From: Clostridiales bacterium UBA7568
GTDB lineage: Bacteria; Bacillota; Clostridia; Oscillospirales; CAG-272
Length of the DNA: 64,000 bases
Direction: 5' to 3'
Assembly (NCBI GenBank): GCA_002479075.1
Contig: DLLG01000017.1
Span: 60,464-124,463, forward strand
Shown in pieces: positions 42,734 to 49,043 of the stretch. The position numbers were made by a program, and so were the translations under genes. Position 1 is the stretch's first letter. Each line of letters starts with the position of its first letter. The notes beneath the pieces were generated by a model, which ran no database searches, was not told the DNA's origin, and was given only the letters and a program-made list of their open reading frames with translations.

Positions 42734-43447
42734 ATGAGAAGAAACGAATTCATTGAAACTCTCAAAGAAAATCTCGAAAGAAACGGCGTCCGTGACACGG
42801 GCGACATAATCGAAGAATACGAAGAACATTTTACATTCAAGCTTGCGGACGGATATTCGGAGGAGGAGATCGCCGCAAAGCTCGGTAACCCGAAAGCCAT
42901 AGCCGCGCAGTATGCTCCCTCCCCCGCGGAAAGCAAAAAGAAAAATAAAGCGCTCGCGACGATCGGCGTCGGCGTTCTGGACTTCTTCTTCGGAATTTTC
43001 TGCATCCTGCTCTTTGCCTGGGAAATCATCGTCGCTGCTTTGACGCTCGCCTTCGGCGCGACTTCCGTATGTATGTTTATGGGCGGCAACATTGCAGGGG
43101 TGTCCCTTCCCGAAATGCCATATTATTGCGCCTGCATTTTCGGCGTAATGTTTATCGCTCTCGCCGTGCTCTCCGCGGTCGGAACGGTGTTTTTCTTCGG
43201 ATTTATGCGTCAGCTTGTACGTTCATACAGCAGATTCGTAAAAAATACACTCGGCAAAACGGCGCTCCCTCCCGTAACGGTTTATCCGCAGTTCTCCGCA
43301 AAGGTCAAGCGCACAATGCGCAGCATAGCGCTCATCTCCGTAACGGCTTTTGCACTTCTTCTCATAGTCGGCTTTGCGGTTTCTGCGCTCTCCGCAGGAT
43401 CATTTGAATTCTGGCACGTCTGGGACTGGTTCGATTATAACGCATAA
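42734..43447 (+). CDS. DUF1700/HAAS-domain membrane protein
   Basis: 237 residues: N-terminal helical HAAS region (MRRNEFIETLKENLERNGV, EEYEEHFTFKLADGYSEEEI, AAKLGNPKAIAAQYA) followed by three or four membrane helices (about residues 80-115, 130-160, 200-225). It starts three bases after the PadR stop with GGAGG upstream. Such proteins are thought to work with PadR regulators in envelope control; mechanism not settled. Confidence 0.82.
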   Translation: MRRNEFIETLKENLERNGVRDTGDIIEEYEEHFTFKLADGYSEEEIAAKLGNPKAIAAQYAPSPAESKKKNKALATIGVGVLDFFFGIFCILLFAWEIIVAALTLAFGATSVCMFMGGNIAGVSLPEMPYYCACIFGVMFIALAVLSAVGTVFFFGFMRQLVRSYSRFVKNTLGKTALPPVTVYPQFSAKVKRTMRSIALISVTAFALLLIVGFAVSALSAGSFEFWHVWDWFDYNA

Positions 43448-43462
43448 AAGAAAGGTTTTGTT

Positions 43463-44179
43463 ATGGACTGGCTTAATATAACTGCTCTGCTTCTGTTTAT
43501 AATTGTAAACATCGCCGCATATACCGTCGGCAAAATGTCCGAGGCAATGAGCGAAAAGCTCGTCCGCGCCCTGTCGCTCATCCTCCTGTGCGGAAATCTT
43601 TTGAGATATGTCGTCATTTATCCTCTGTTTTACCACGTTATAAAGATTCCCGCGGAGTTTTCAACGCTCGCATATTTCATCGCCCCGCTGATACTTCTCT
43701 CCCGCTGGGAGAAAATAAATTGCTGGGCTGCATATTCTTCGCTTATGGCGGGCTTTTTCTACTATATGACGATGATAGTTGCGGGGGAAACCATATACGG
43801 TGCCTCCTCGCGTACGGACACGGCAATCTCCCTTCTCTGTCACGGAACGCTTTATTTCTGCGGTTTTGTAACCATTACAAAAAAGCAATATGACCCCCGC
43901 GACGTATGGAAGCTGCTCGTCGGCATAGGCTATGTTATAATAAGGGCGAAAATGCTCCGCCCGATTGTCGCTGACGGAAACGGTATGCTTATATATCTGC
44001 TACTCGACGCCGTGCCGATAAAGCGTTTTCTCCCCGAGGAGACCTGGAAGGCTGTCGTTCCGATATATTATTCCGCAGTCATTCTCTTTCTTCTGGTAAC
44101 GGCACTTTGCTTCTTCCATATAAGCGAAAGACAGTATAAAAAATTTTCACATCTCAGAAATTCGGAGAAAAAAGCATAG
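43463..44179 (+). CDS. Uncharacterised polytopic membrane protein
   Basis: 238 residues with about seven predicted membrane helices (first ITALLLFIIVNIAAYTVGKM, last VVPIYYSAVILFLLVTALCF) and short polar loops. It lies 15 bases after the DUF1700 gene with AAAGG upstream of the ATG, so it is the third gene of the PadR operon. I do not recognise a family. The layout resembles integral membrane proteins of the YwaF/TIGR02206 kind, but no diagnostic motif is visible. Confidence 0.7.
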   Translation: MDWLNITALLLFIIVNIAAYTVGKMSEAMSEKLVRALSLILLCGNLLRYVVIYPLFYHVIKIPAEFSTLAYFIAPLILLSRWEKINCWAAYSSLMAGFFYYMTMIVAGETIYGASSRTDTAISLLCHGTLYFCGFVTITKKQYDPRDVWKLLVGIGYVIIRAKMLRPIVADGNGMLIYLLLDAVPIKRFLPEETWKAVVPIYYSAVILFLLVTALCFFHISERQYKKFSHLRNSEKKA

Positions 44180-44184
44180 ACATT

Positions 44185-44213
44185 AAAAAAACGCCCCAAA
44201 AGGGCGTTTTTGC
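44185..44213. terminator. Bidirectional terminator
   Basis: Stem AACGCCC/GGGCGTT (44190-44196 with 44202-44208) with A and T runs on both sides, between the convergent PadR operon and MGMT gene. Confidence 0.85.
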
Positions 44214-44214
44214 T

Positions 44215-44523
44215 TTATATCTCCCAAATATTTTTCTTTATATCAACGTTACCTCCCGGAAGAAATGTTACCCCTTCCGCAAGCAAAAGCTCTCTCTGCT
44301 CTCTCCATCCCGGAACAAGTCTTCCGCAGGAGCTAACAACCCTGTGGCAAGGATAGCTGCCGTAAAAATCCGCCATACTCATCACCTTTCCGACAAGCCT
44401 TGAATTCCTGTCCCTGCCGATGAGCCTTGCGATCTGCCCGTAAGTTGCAACCTTGCCCTCCGGAATCTCTTCAACAACTGATAATATCTCATATATCAGC
44501 CGTTCGTTCAGTATTTTCCCCAT
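44215..44523 (-). CDS. MGMT-family DNA-binding-domain protein with intact PCHR
   Basis: 102 residues, just the DNA-binding/methyltransferase domain of O6-alkylguanine-DNA alkyltransferase: IPEGKVATYGQIARLIGR, the helix RLVGKVMSMA, then SYPCHRVVSSCGRLVPGW. The motif keeps the alkyl-accepting Cys (PCHR), unlike the alkyltransferase-like proteins which have Trp there. The short form without an N-terminal domain is typical of small MGMT-family proteins. GGAGGAGAGT precedes the ATG. It may repair or flag alkylated guanine; activity unproven. Confidence 0.85.
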   Translation of the reverse strand: MGKILNERLIYEILSVVEEIPEGKVATYGQIARLIGRDRNSRLVGKVMSMADFYGSYPCHRVVSSCGRLVPGWREQRELLLAEGVTFLPGGNVDIKKNIWEI

Positions 44524-44602
44524 ACTCTCCTCCGTTATATCCGCTTCCCGCCGCTTTTGTCTTTTATTTTATCATAAACCAAAGCAAAAATCCATATGAA
44601 CA

Positions 44603-44638
44603 CAAAAAACGAACGGCAAGCCGTTCGTTTTTGATTTG
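44603..44638 (-). terminator. Hairpin downstream of the coiled-coil gene, copy 1
   Basis: Perfect 12-bp stem (44606-44617 with 44620-44631) and T-run. The 36 bases 44603-44638 are identical to 45879-45914, which end the ABC operon. Confidence 0.85.
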
Positions 44639-44700
44639 AATCTCCCGAAATGAGCCTTTCAGGACAGTTTTTTAATACCTCGCTATTTCTCTGCGAGCTG

Positions 44701-45618
44701 TCAGCTATCCAACTTGTTTCTTATGTCTTTAATCGTATCTCGGGTTTCCTCCGCAGCCTTGCGACGGCGTTCCGCTTCTTCGATGAGCCTGCGGCTTGTC
44801 TCTCGTCGCTCCTCGAGCCGTCTTTCCTCCTCGAATCGGCGTATGTTCTCTCTTGAACGTTCTCTGCTCTCAACGACATACAAATTTATCGCTTCTTTTA
44901 TGCTGTCCGCACGCATATCGCGTATGTATTCCGTAATTCTGTCAACCGCGTCGAAATATTTGTATTTTTCGGGCAGAATATCATATTCGGCTATAACCAG
45001 GTTCACTTCGGCAAGCTCGCGTTCCTGCTTTTCTATCACAGGAAGGGCTGCCGCCTGCTTTAGCGACATTTCGTTTGCGTAATTCACCTGTTTTTCGTAT
45101 TGGTTTTCAAGGTCTTTATTATATTCCCGGAGGCGTGCCGCCTTATGCTTTTTTAAGTATCGCTTACCTCTGCTTTTGTCTATAGAAGCTGTAATATTAT
45201 CTAATATAGCACCGATAAGAGAAACCGCAAAAAACGAAACAAAGCCTGCAATGACAAACGCAAGAATCAGGTCAATAACAAACATAATGATAAATGCCGT
45301 TGATGCCCCCCAATGCATCATCATCAGTACCGTAGATACAATTGCCGAAACAATCATTAAGACGTAATATAACGCTGAACCCATAAATTTTTTTATATTC
45401 TTCGGCTTATGCTTTTCATCATATTTCGCCAGATTAGTATCCTTATCCCCTGCTTCCTCCGGCGCAACGTCACATTCTTTTCTTATCGGCTTTTTGCTCC
45501 CTTTCCGATATTCCTCTTCCCGCTTTCTCAAATCGTCAAGCGACGCTTCCAGCTTCCTCTGCCTTGAAAGGCTTTGCCTGAAATTCTGCAATGACGCAAC
45601 CAAACTTCCTCTGTCCAT
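44701..45618 (-). CDS. Coiled-coil membrane protein of unknown function
   Basis: 305 residues: helical N-terminus (MDRGSLVASLQNFRQSLSRQ), charged linker to about residue 80, two or three membrane helices (ALYYVLMIVSAIVSTVLMMM, AFIIMFVIDLILAFVIAGFV, FFAVSLIGAILDNI), then a long, highly charged coiled coil (about residues 160-305) ending in an Arg/Glu-rich repeat. No enzyme motif is visible. Start ATG at 45618 has GGAGGGAAAGAT upstream; the frame beyond it, to 45759, crosses a terminator and is rejected. It is preceded by a 200-base structured leader with a terminator, so it may be controlled by attenuation. Confidence 0.7.
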   Translation of the reverse strand: MDRGSLVASLQNFRQSLSRQRKLEASLDDLRKREEEYRKGSKKPIRKECDVAPEEAGDKDTNLAKYDEKHKPKNIKKFMGSALYYVLMIVSAIVSTVLMMMHWGASTAFIIMFVIDLILAFVIAGFVSFFAVSLIGAILDNITASIDKSRGKRYLKKHKAARLREYNKDLENQYEKQVNYANEMSLKQAAALPVIEKQERELAEVNLVIAEYDILPEKYKYFDAVDRITEYIRDMRADSIKEAINLYVVESRERSRENIRRFEEERRLEERRETSRRLIEEAERRRKAAEETRDTIKDIRNKLDS

Positions 45619-45650
45619 ATCTTTCCCTCCGCTTGATAAAATTTTGATAA

Positions 45651-45683
45651 AATAAAAAAGTGCGTGACTTGAAGCCACGCACA
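45651..45683 (-). terminator. Intrinsic terminator in the leader of the coiled-coil gene
   Basis: Minus strand stem GTGCGTG/CACGCAC (45682-45676 with 45666-45660) extended by ACTT/AAGT-like pairs, followed by TTTTTTATTTT. It lies between the promoter at 45841-45869 and the start at 45618, so it must be read through for the gene to be expressed from that promoter. Confidence 0.78.
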
Positions 45684-45701
45684 AAAAACGCACGCTCCAA
45701 G

Positions 45702-45836
45702 TTACCACACAACATTTTATAGCCGGTTGCCGAGCAAAAAGCATACAAAAAGGGAGCATACATTTTTATCAAATTAAAAATGTATACTTTTCGCACTGTC
45801 ATATCGGCATAAAAACGCTATTCTGTTGTGTGGTAA
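45702..45836 (-). repeat. 135-bp imperfect palindrome, leader RNA or MITE-like element
   Basis: The ends are a 13-bp perfect inverted repeat, TTACCACACAACA (45702-45714) and its complement (45824-45836). Nested inside are ATAGC/GCTAT (45719-45723, 45817-45821), TGCCGA/TCGGCA (45728-45733, 45804-45809) and a 13-bp stem (45756-45768 with 45775-45787). The whole can fold into one long hairpin. A promoter points into it, so it is likely the 5' part of a transcript. The same shape would fit a small non-autonomous mobile element. Confidence 0.6.
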
Positions 45837-45840
45837 TTTT

Positions 45841-45869
45841 ATTTTATCATACGCCGGAAAGGTTGTCAA
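45841..45869 (-). promoter_or_regulatory. Near-consensus promoter of the structured leader
   Basis: Minus strand TTGACA (45869-45864), 17-bp spacer, TAAAAT (45846-45841). The expected transcription start is at about 45834, the first bases of the 13-bp inverted repeat. Confidence 0.75.
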
Positions 45870-45878
45870 TCCCGAACG

Positions 45879-45914
45879 CAAAAAACGAACGGCAAGCCGT
45901 TCGTTTTTGATTTG
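45879..45914 (-). terminator. Terminator of the lysine ABC operon, copy 2
   Basis: Same 36 bases as at 44603-44638; stem 45882-45893 with 45896-45907. It follows the ATPase stop by two bases. Confidence 0.88.
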
Positions 45915-45915
45915 C

Positions 45916-46650
45916 TTATTTTTCAAAATATCTTGAAAGGAATTCCTTCGTGCGTTCCTTTTTCGGATTGCCGAAAATCTCTGCGGGAGTACCCTCCTCC
46001 TCGATATACCCGCCGTCCATAAAAATAACGCGGCTTGAAACATCGCGGGCAAACGCCATTTCGTGTGTCACGACTATCATCGTAAGTCCGTCGGCGGCAA
46101 GCGACTTCATAACCGAAAGCACCTCTCCGACCATCTCCGGATCAAGAGCGGACGTCGGTTCGTCAAAGAGAATGACCTCCGGCTCCATACAGAGCGCGCG
46201 AGCTATTGCGACCCGCTGCTTCTGTCCGCCGGAAAGCTGGCGGGGCTTCGCATTCTTATACGCCGCCATACCGACCTTAGAAAGATACTCCTCCGCTCTC
46301 TTCTCAGCCTCTGCTTTTGAAAGCCCGAGCACCTTCTCGGCACCGATTGTACAGTTGCGGAAAGCCGTCATATTATTGAAAAGATTAAAGCTCTGGAAAA
46401 CCATCGTTACCTTCGAGCGATAGTCCGTAAGGGAGACATCCTTGCCGCGGACATCCTTGCCGTGAAAAAGAATTTCGCCGCCCGTCGGCGTTTCGAGCAG
46501 ATTTATGCAACGGAGCATCGTGCTCTTTCCCGAGCCGGAAGGGCCGATAACGCTTATAACGTCGCCCTGACCGACAGAAAACGAAATGTCGTGCAGAACG
46601 TCGTTTGCTCCGAAGGACTTTTTCAGATGAGAAACTTCAATCAAAGACAT
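45916..46650 (-). CDS. Amino-acid ABC transporter ATP-binding protein
   Basis: 244 residues, GlnQ-type ATPase: Walker A GPSGSGKSTMLRCINLLE, Q-loop VFQSFNLF, signature LSGGQKQRVAIARAL, Walker B VILFDEPTSALDPEM and H-loop VVTHEMAFA. It powers uptake through the adjacent permease. ATG at 46650 follows GGGAGGG and lies one base after the permease stop. The lysine riboswitch upstream suggests lysine or a related basic amino acid as substrate. Confidence 0.95.
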   Translation of the reverse strand: MSLIEVSHLKKSFGANDVLHDISFSVGQGDVISVIGPSGSGKSTMLRCINLLETPTGGEILFHGKDVRGKDVSLTDYRSKVTMVFQSFNLFNNMTAFRNCTIGAEKVLGLSKAEAEKRAEEYLSKVGMAAYKNAKPRQLSGGQKQRVAIARALCMEPEVILFDEPTSALDPEMVGEVLSVMKSLAADGLTMIVVTHEMAFARDVSSRVIFMDGGYIEEEGTPAEIFGNPKKERTKEFLSRYFEK

Positions 46651-46651
46651 A

Positions 46652-47416
46652 TCATTTTCCCTCCCCGCGAGCATTTATCTGCGATTTGAAATCCGTCTGC
46701 GAGCCGCAGACGACATATGAGTCGTCCCCGTCCATCTTCTTTTCGAGAAGGCGGAGAATTCTTGTGACGGTGAACGTGAGAATGAAATAAATCACGGCAC
46801 ACATCACATATGAAGGAACAAACTGCGCATAAGCGCCGCCTGCCTGATTTGCGGCAAACATCAGCTCCGTTATGGAAATGACGCTGAGAACGGAGCTGTC
46901 CTTTATGTTGACGACGAATTCATTGCCGATCGAAGGCATTATGTTTCTTATCGCCTGCGGCAAAATGACGTAAAACATCGTCTTGAAATGCGACATACCG
47001 ATTGCGTGCGCGCCTTCGAACTGCCCCTTATCAACGGAAATGATACCGCCGCGAACAATCTCCGCCATATATGCGCCGGTGTTGACGGAAATGATTATTA
47101 TCGCAGAGACCATCGGTGCAACGTTCAGCGGAACGAAGAGGCTGTAATAAATAATAAGCGCCTGAACCATCATCGGCGTACCGCGGACAACTTCAACGTA
47201 AACGGAGAAAATTGCGTTCACGACCTTCAGCGCTGCCTTCTTTGCACCGCTGTCGCCGTCCTTTATCGGCACCGTTCTGATGATCGCAATAATGAGACCG
47301 ATGAGAAAACCCGCAACCGTGCCGATTATCGCCATCAGCAGTGTGTTTCCCGTGCCGCGGAGAAAGCTGCGCCAGTATTCGGAAAATATCTTTACTACCC
47401 AATCAAAAAACGACAT
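46652..47416 (-). CDS. Amino-acid ABC transporter permease
   Basis: 254 residues with the HisM/GlnP architecture: five membrane helices, and the EAA loop EGAHAIGMSHFKTMFYVILP near residue 150. It forms a homodimeric channel in the lysine-riboswitch operon. The C-terminal 30 residues (EKKMDGDDSYVVCGSQTDFK) extend beyond the last helix. Confidence 0.94.
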   Translation of the reverse strand: MSFFDWVVKIFSEYWRSFLRGTGNTLLMAIIGTVAGFLIGLIIAIIRTVPIKDGDSGAKKAALKVVNAIFSVYVEVVRGTPMMVQALIIYYSLFVPLNVAPMVSAIIIISVNTGAYMAEIVRGGIISVDKGQFEGAHAIGMSHFKTMFYVILPQAIRNIMPSIGNEFVVNIKDSSVLSVISITELMFAANQAGGAYAQFVPSYVMCAVIYFILTFTVTRILRLLEKKMDGDDSYVVCGSQTDFKSQINARGEGK

Positions 47417-47434
47417 TGTATTCCGCTCTTTCTA

Positions 47435-48289
47435 TCAGTTGTTTACAGGCTGACGGAGGATCGCCGCCGTCATCATTTCTTCCTTTTCCTCTTTTGAAAC
47501 GGAAGCGAGAATCTTGTTTATCTCCGCCGTAAGAGAGCTGTTCTTTCTGACGCCAACAGCGATAGACGCTTCCGTCGGGTCATAGGTAAAGCCGTTTTCC
47601 TTTGTGAATTCAATGTATGTAAATTCGGGGTTTGCGGCAACTGCGGAGATCGCTCCCGGCTTTTCGCAGACGTATCCGTCTATCTTGCCCGAACGGAGCG
47701 ACTGGATAAGCCCTGCGAACTCTTCAAGAGCCGTCTGCTTGTTTACACCCTCTATCTGGTCGATAACGTCATAATGGAAGGTATTGAGCTGACCCGTTAT
47801 CTTTGCGCCGGAAAAATCGGAGATCTTTGTTGCGGAGACGTATGCCGAATCCTTTCTGATAACCATAACAAGGTCGCTGTCATAATATGTGTCCGTAAAA
47901 TCTATGGAGAGTTTTCTGTCCTCTGTCGGGCTCATACCTGCGATAATAAGGTCGATCTGCTTGCTGTTGAGCGCACTTGTAAGTCCGTTCCATTTGATCG
48001 GCTTTATAACAAGCTCGACTCCGAGCGCATCGGCTATCTTCTTTGCCATCTGAACGTCATAACCGTCTGCATATGTTCCGCTTTCGAGACGGACGGATGC
48101 ATATTCGTTTGACGTTGCCTGCGCCCAGTTGTAGGGAGCGTATGCACATTCCATACCGACAATTATCGTTCCTCTTGCCTTGACCTCTTCAAGGTCATTT
48201 TCTCCCGTTTTGCTCCCGCAGGAAGCGACGGCAAGCAGAACTCCGAAAACCATAACGGTTGCAAGTAAGATGCTCAAAAATCTTTTCAT
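47435..48289 (-). CDS. Amino-acid ABC transporter substrate-binding lipoprotein
   Basis: 284 residues. Signal MKRFLSILLATVMVFGVLLA ends in VASC with Cys24 as lipid anchor. The SBP_bac_3 fold follows (GTIIVGMECAYAPYNWAQ, GYDVQMAKKIADALGVELVI, LIIAGMSPTEDRKLSIDFTD). First gene of the operon behind the lysine riboswitch; AAAGGAG lies seven bases before the ATG. Lysine is the most likely ligand (inference from the riboswitch). Confidence 0.94.
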   Translation of the reverse strand: MKRFLSILLATVMVFGVLLAVASCGSKTGENDLEEVKARGTIIVGMECAYAPYNWAQATSNEYASVRLESGTYADGYDVQMAKKIADALGVELVIKPIKWNGLTSALNSKQIDLIIAGMSPTEDRKLSIDFTDTYYDSDLVMVIRKDSAYVSATKISDFSGAKITGQLNTFHYDVIDQIEGVNKQTALEEFAGLIQSLRSGKIDGYVCEKPGAISAVAANPEFTYIEFTKENGFTYDPTEASIAVGVRKNSSLTAEINKILASVSKEEKEEMMTAAILRQPVNN

Positions 48290-48330
48290 TTTGTTTTCTC
48301 CTTTGAGAAATTTAATTTAATTCTGAAACG

Positions 48331-48540
48331 AAAAAATCGCGGTGACAACCATCACTGCGACAAATAATAAAATCAAGTCCCGCGATAGCTCTCCACCTAA
48401 GTGACAGTACGGCAGATATTATCTGCAATACCGGTTTACACGGCAAAATCCGTACCGTATACCCTCGGCAGTGTTCCCTTTCGCACGGAAGCGGATACTT
48501 CTCGTTCGTGTTAATCATAAACACCGCGCCTCTACCTAAA
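48331..48540 (-). promoter_or_regulatory. Lysine riboswitch with terminator platform
   Basis: On the minus strand the aptamer runs from about 48540 to 48381: AGGTAGAGGCGCG at the 5' side, AAGTATCC, GAAAGGGAA with CTGCCGAGG, GTACTGTCACTTAGG and the 3' signature TGGAGAGCTATCGC, all lysine-class (L-box) hallmarks. A terminator follows (48337-48345 with 48352-48360, then six T). The end of the aptamer, ATCGCGG (48386-48380), is complementary to CCGCGAT in the terminator's 3' arm, so anti-terminator and terminator exclude each other. Lysine should switch the transporter off. The basal P1 stem looks short by eye. Confidence 0.92.
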
Positions 48541-48571
48541 AAACGATATTCTGTTTTGAAATCATACGGGA

Positions 48572-48600
48572 AGTATATCACGGAGGATAACTCTTGTCAA
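48572..48600 (-). promoter_or_regulatory. Promoter of the lysine riboswitch operon
   Basis: Minus strand TTGACA (48600-48595), 17-bp spacer, TATACT (48577-48572). Confidence 0.85.
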
Positions 48601-48713
48601 TAGCTTTTCCGAAATTCCCTTGATTTTTTTGAAAAAACGACGTTTTCCGCAGACCCTCCGTTCTGCCTTATCGATAAAAATGCTATTACCTGGATAAAAA
48701 GTTCATAATTATA

Positions 48714-48742
48714 TTGACAAATGAACAAATATGATGTATAAT
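48714..48742 (+). promoter_or_regulatory. Consensus promoter of an orphan intergenic RNA
   Basis: TTGACA (48714-48719), 17-bp spacer, TATAAT (48737-48742): a perfect sigma-A promoter on the plus strand with no ordinary protein gene after it. Confidence 0.85.
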
Positions 48743-48748
48743 TTGTAC

Positions 48749-48942
48749 GAAATGTTAATTTTTTCGCCGTGGCGGGATAAAGCCGGCGGCATTTGCCCCT
48801 GCCCGCCCTCGCCGGACGCTTTGAGCTTCTCGGCTCCGGCAATATAAAACAGCTTCTTCGCCCAAAAACAGGGCTAAGATACATTCATCCTTTCCAATGT
48901 AACAAACTGCGCCACGATCCGTCGTGGCGCAGTTTGTTTTAT
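48749..48942 (+). ncRNA. Candidate small RNA, about 194 nt
   Basis: The RNA would run from about 48749 to the U-tract of a 17-bp perfect terminator stem (48901-48917 with 48922-48938). Internal hairpins are visible: GGCGGG/CCCGCC, GCCGGA/TCCGGC with inner GAGC/GCTC, GCCC/GGGC, and TACATT/AATGTA whose loop is CATCCTTTCC, a possible anti-Shine-Dalgarno. CGTGGCG near the 5' end can also pair with CGCCACG in the terminator. I do not match it to SRP RNA, tmRNA or RNase P RNA; 6S RNA or a clostridial motif RNA remains possible. A 31-codon frame (48752-48847) without a ribosome site starts almost at the 5' end. Confidence 0.65.
48901..48942 (+). terminator. Terminator of the candidate small RNA
   Basis: 17-bp perfect stem with loop TCCG and four terminal T; the longest perfect terminator stem seen in the plus direction here. 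Confidence 0.85.
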
Positions 48943-49001
48943 AAGCCGATTGCAAGGATTTTATAAACGCTTTTGAGTTAATAAAAGGACATATTAAACA
49001 C

Positions 49002-49035
49002 AAAAACCGTATTCCCGAACCTGAATACGGTTTTT
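49002..49035 (-). terminator. Terminator of the TetR/ABC operon
   Basis: 13-bp perfect stem (49002-49014 with 49023-49035) with a T-run on the minus strand, nine bases past the ABC gene. Confidence 0.88.
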
Positions 49036-49043
49036 TGAGTTTT

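Noticed and set aside
3838..48372. The same 17 bases (TGCGACAAATAATAAAA) near 3840 and near 48357
   Set aside because: A single match of this length in A/T-rich spacer is not far from chance in 64 kb, and no structure is shared around it.
48312..48581. 89-codon minus-strand frame over the riboswitch
   Set aside because: The region is fully explained by the lysine aptamer and its terminator.
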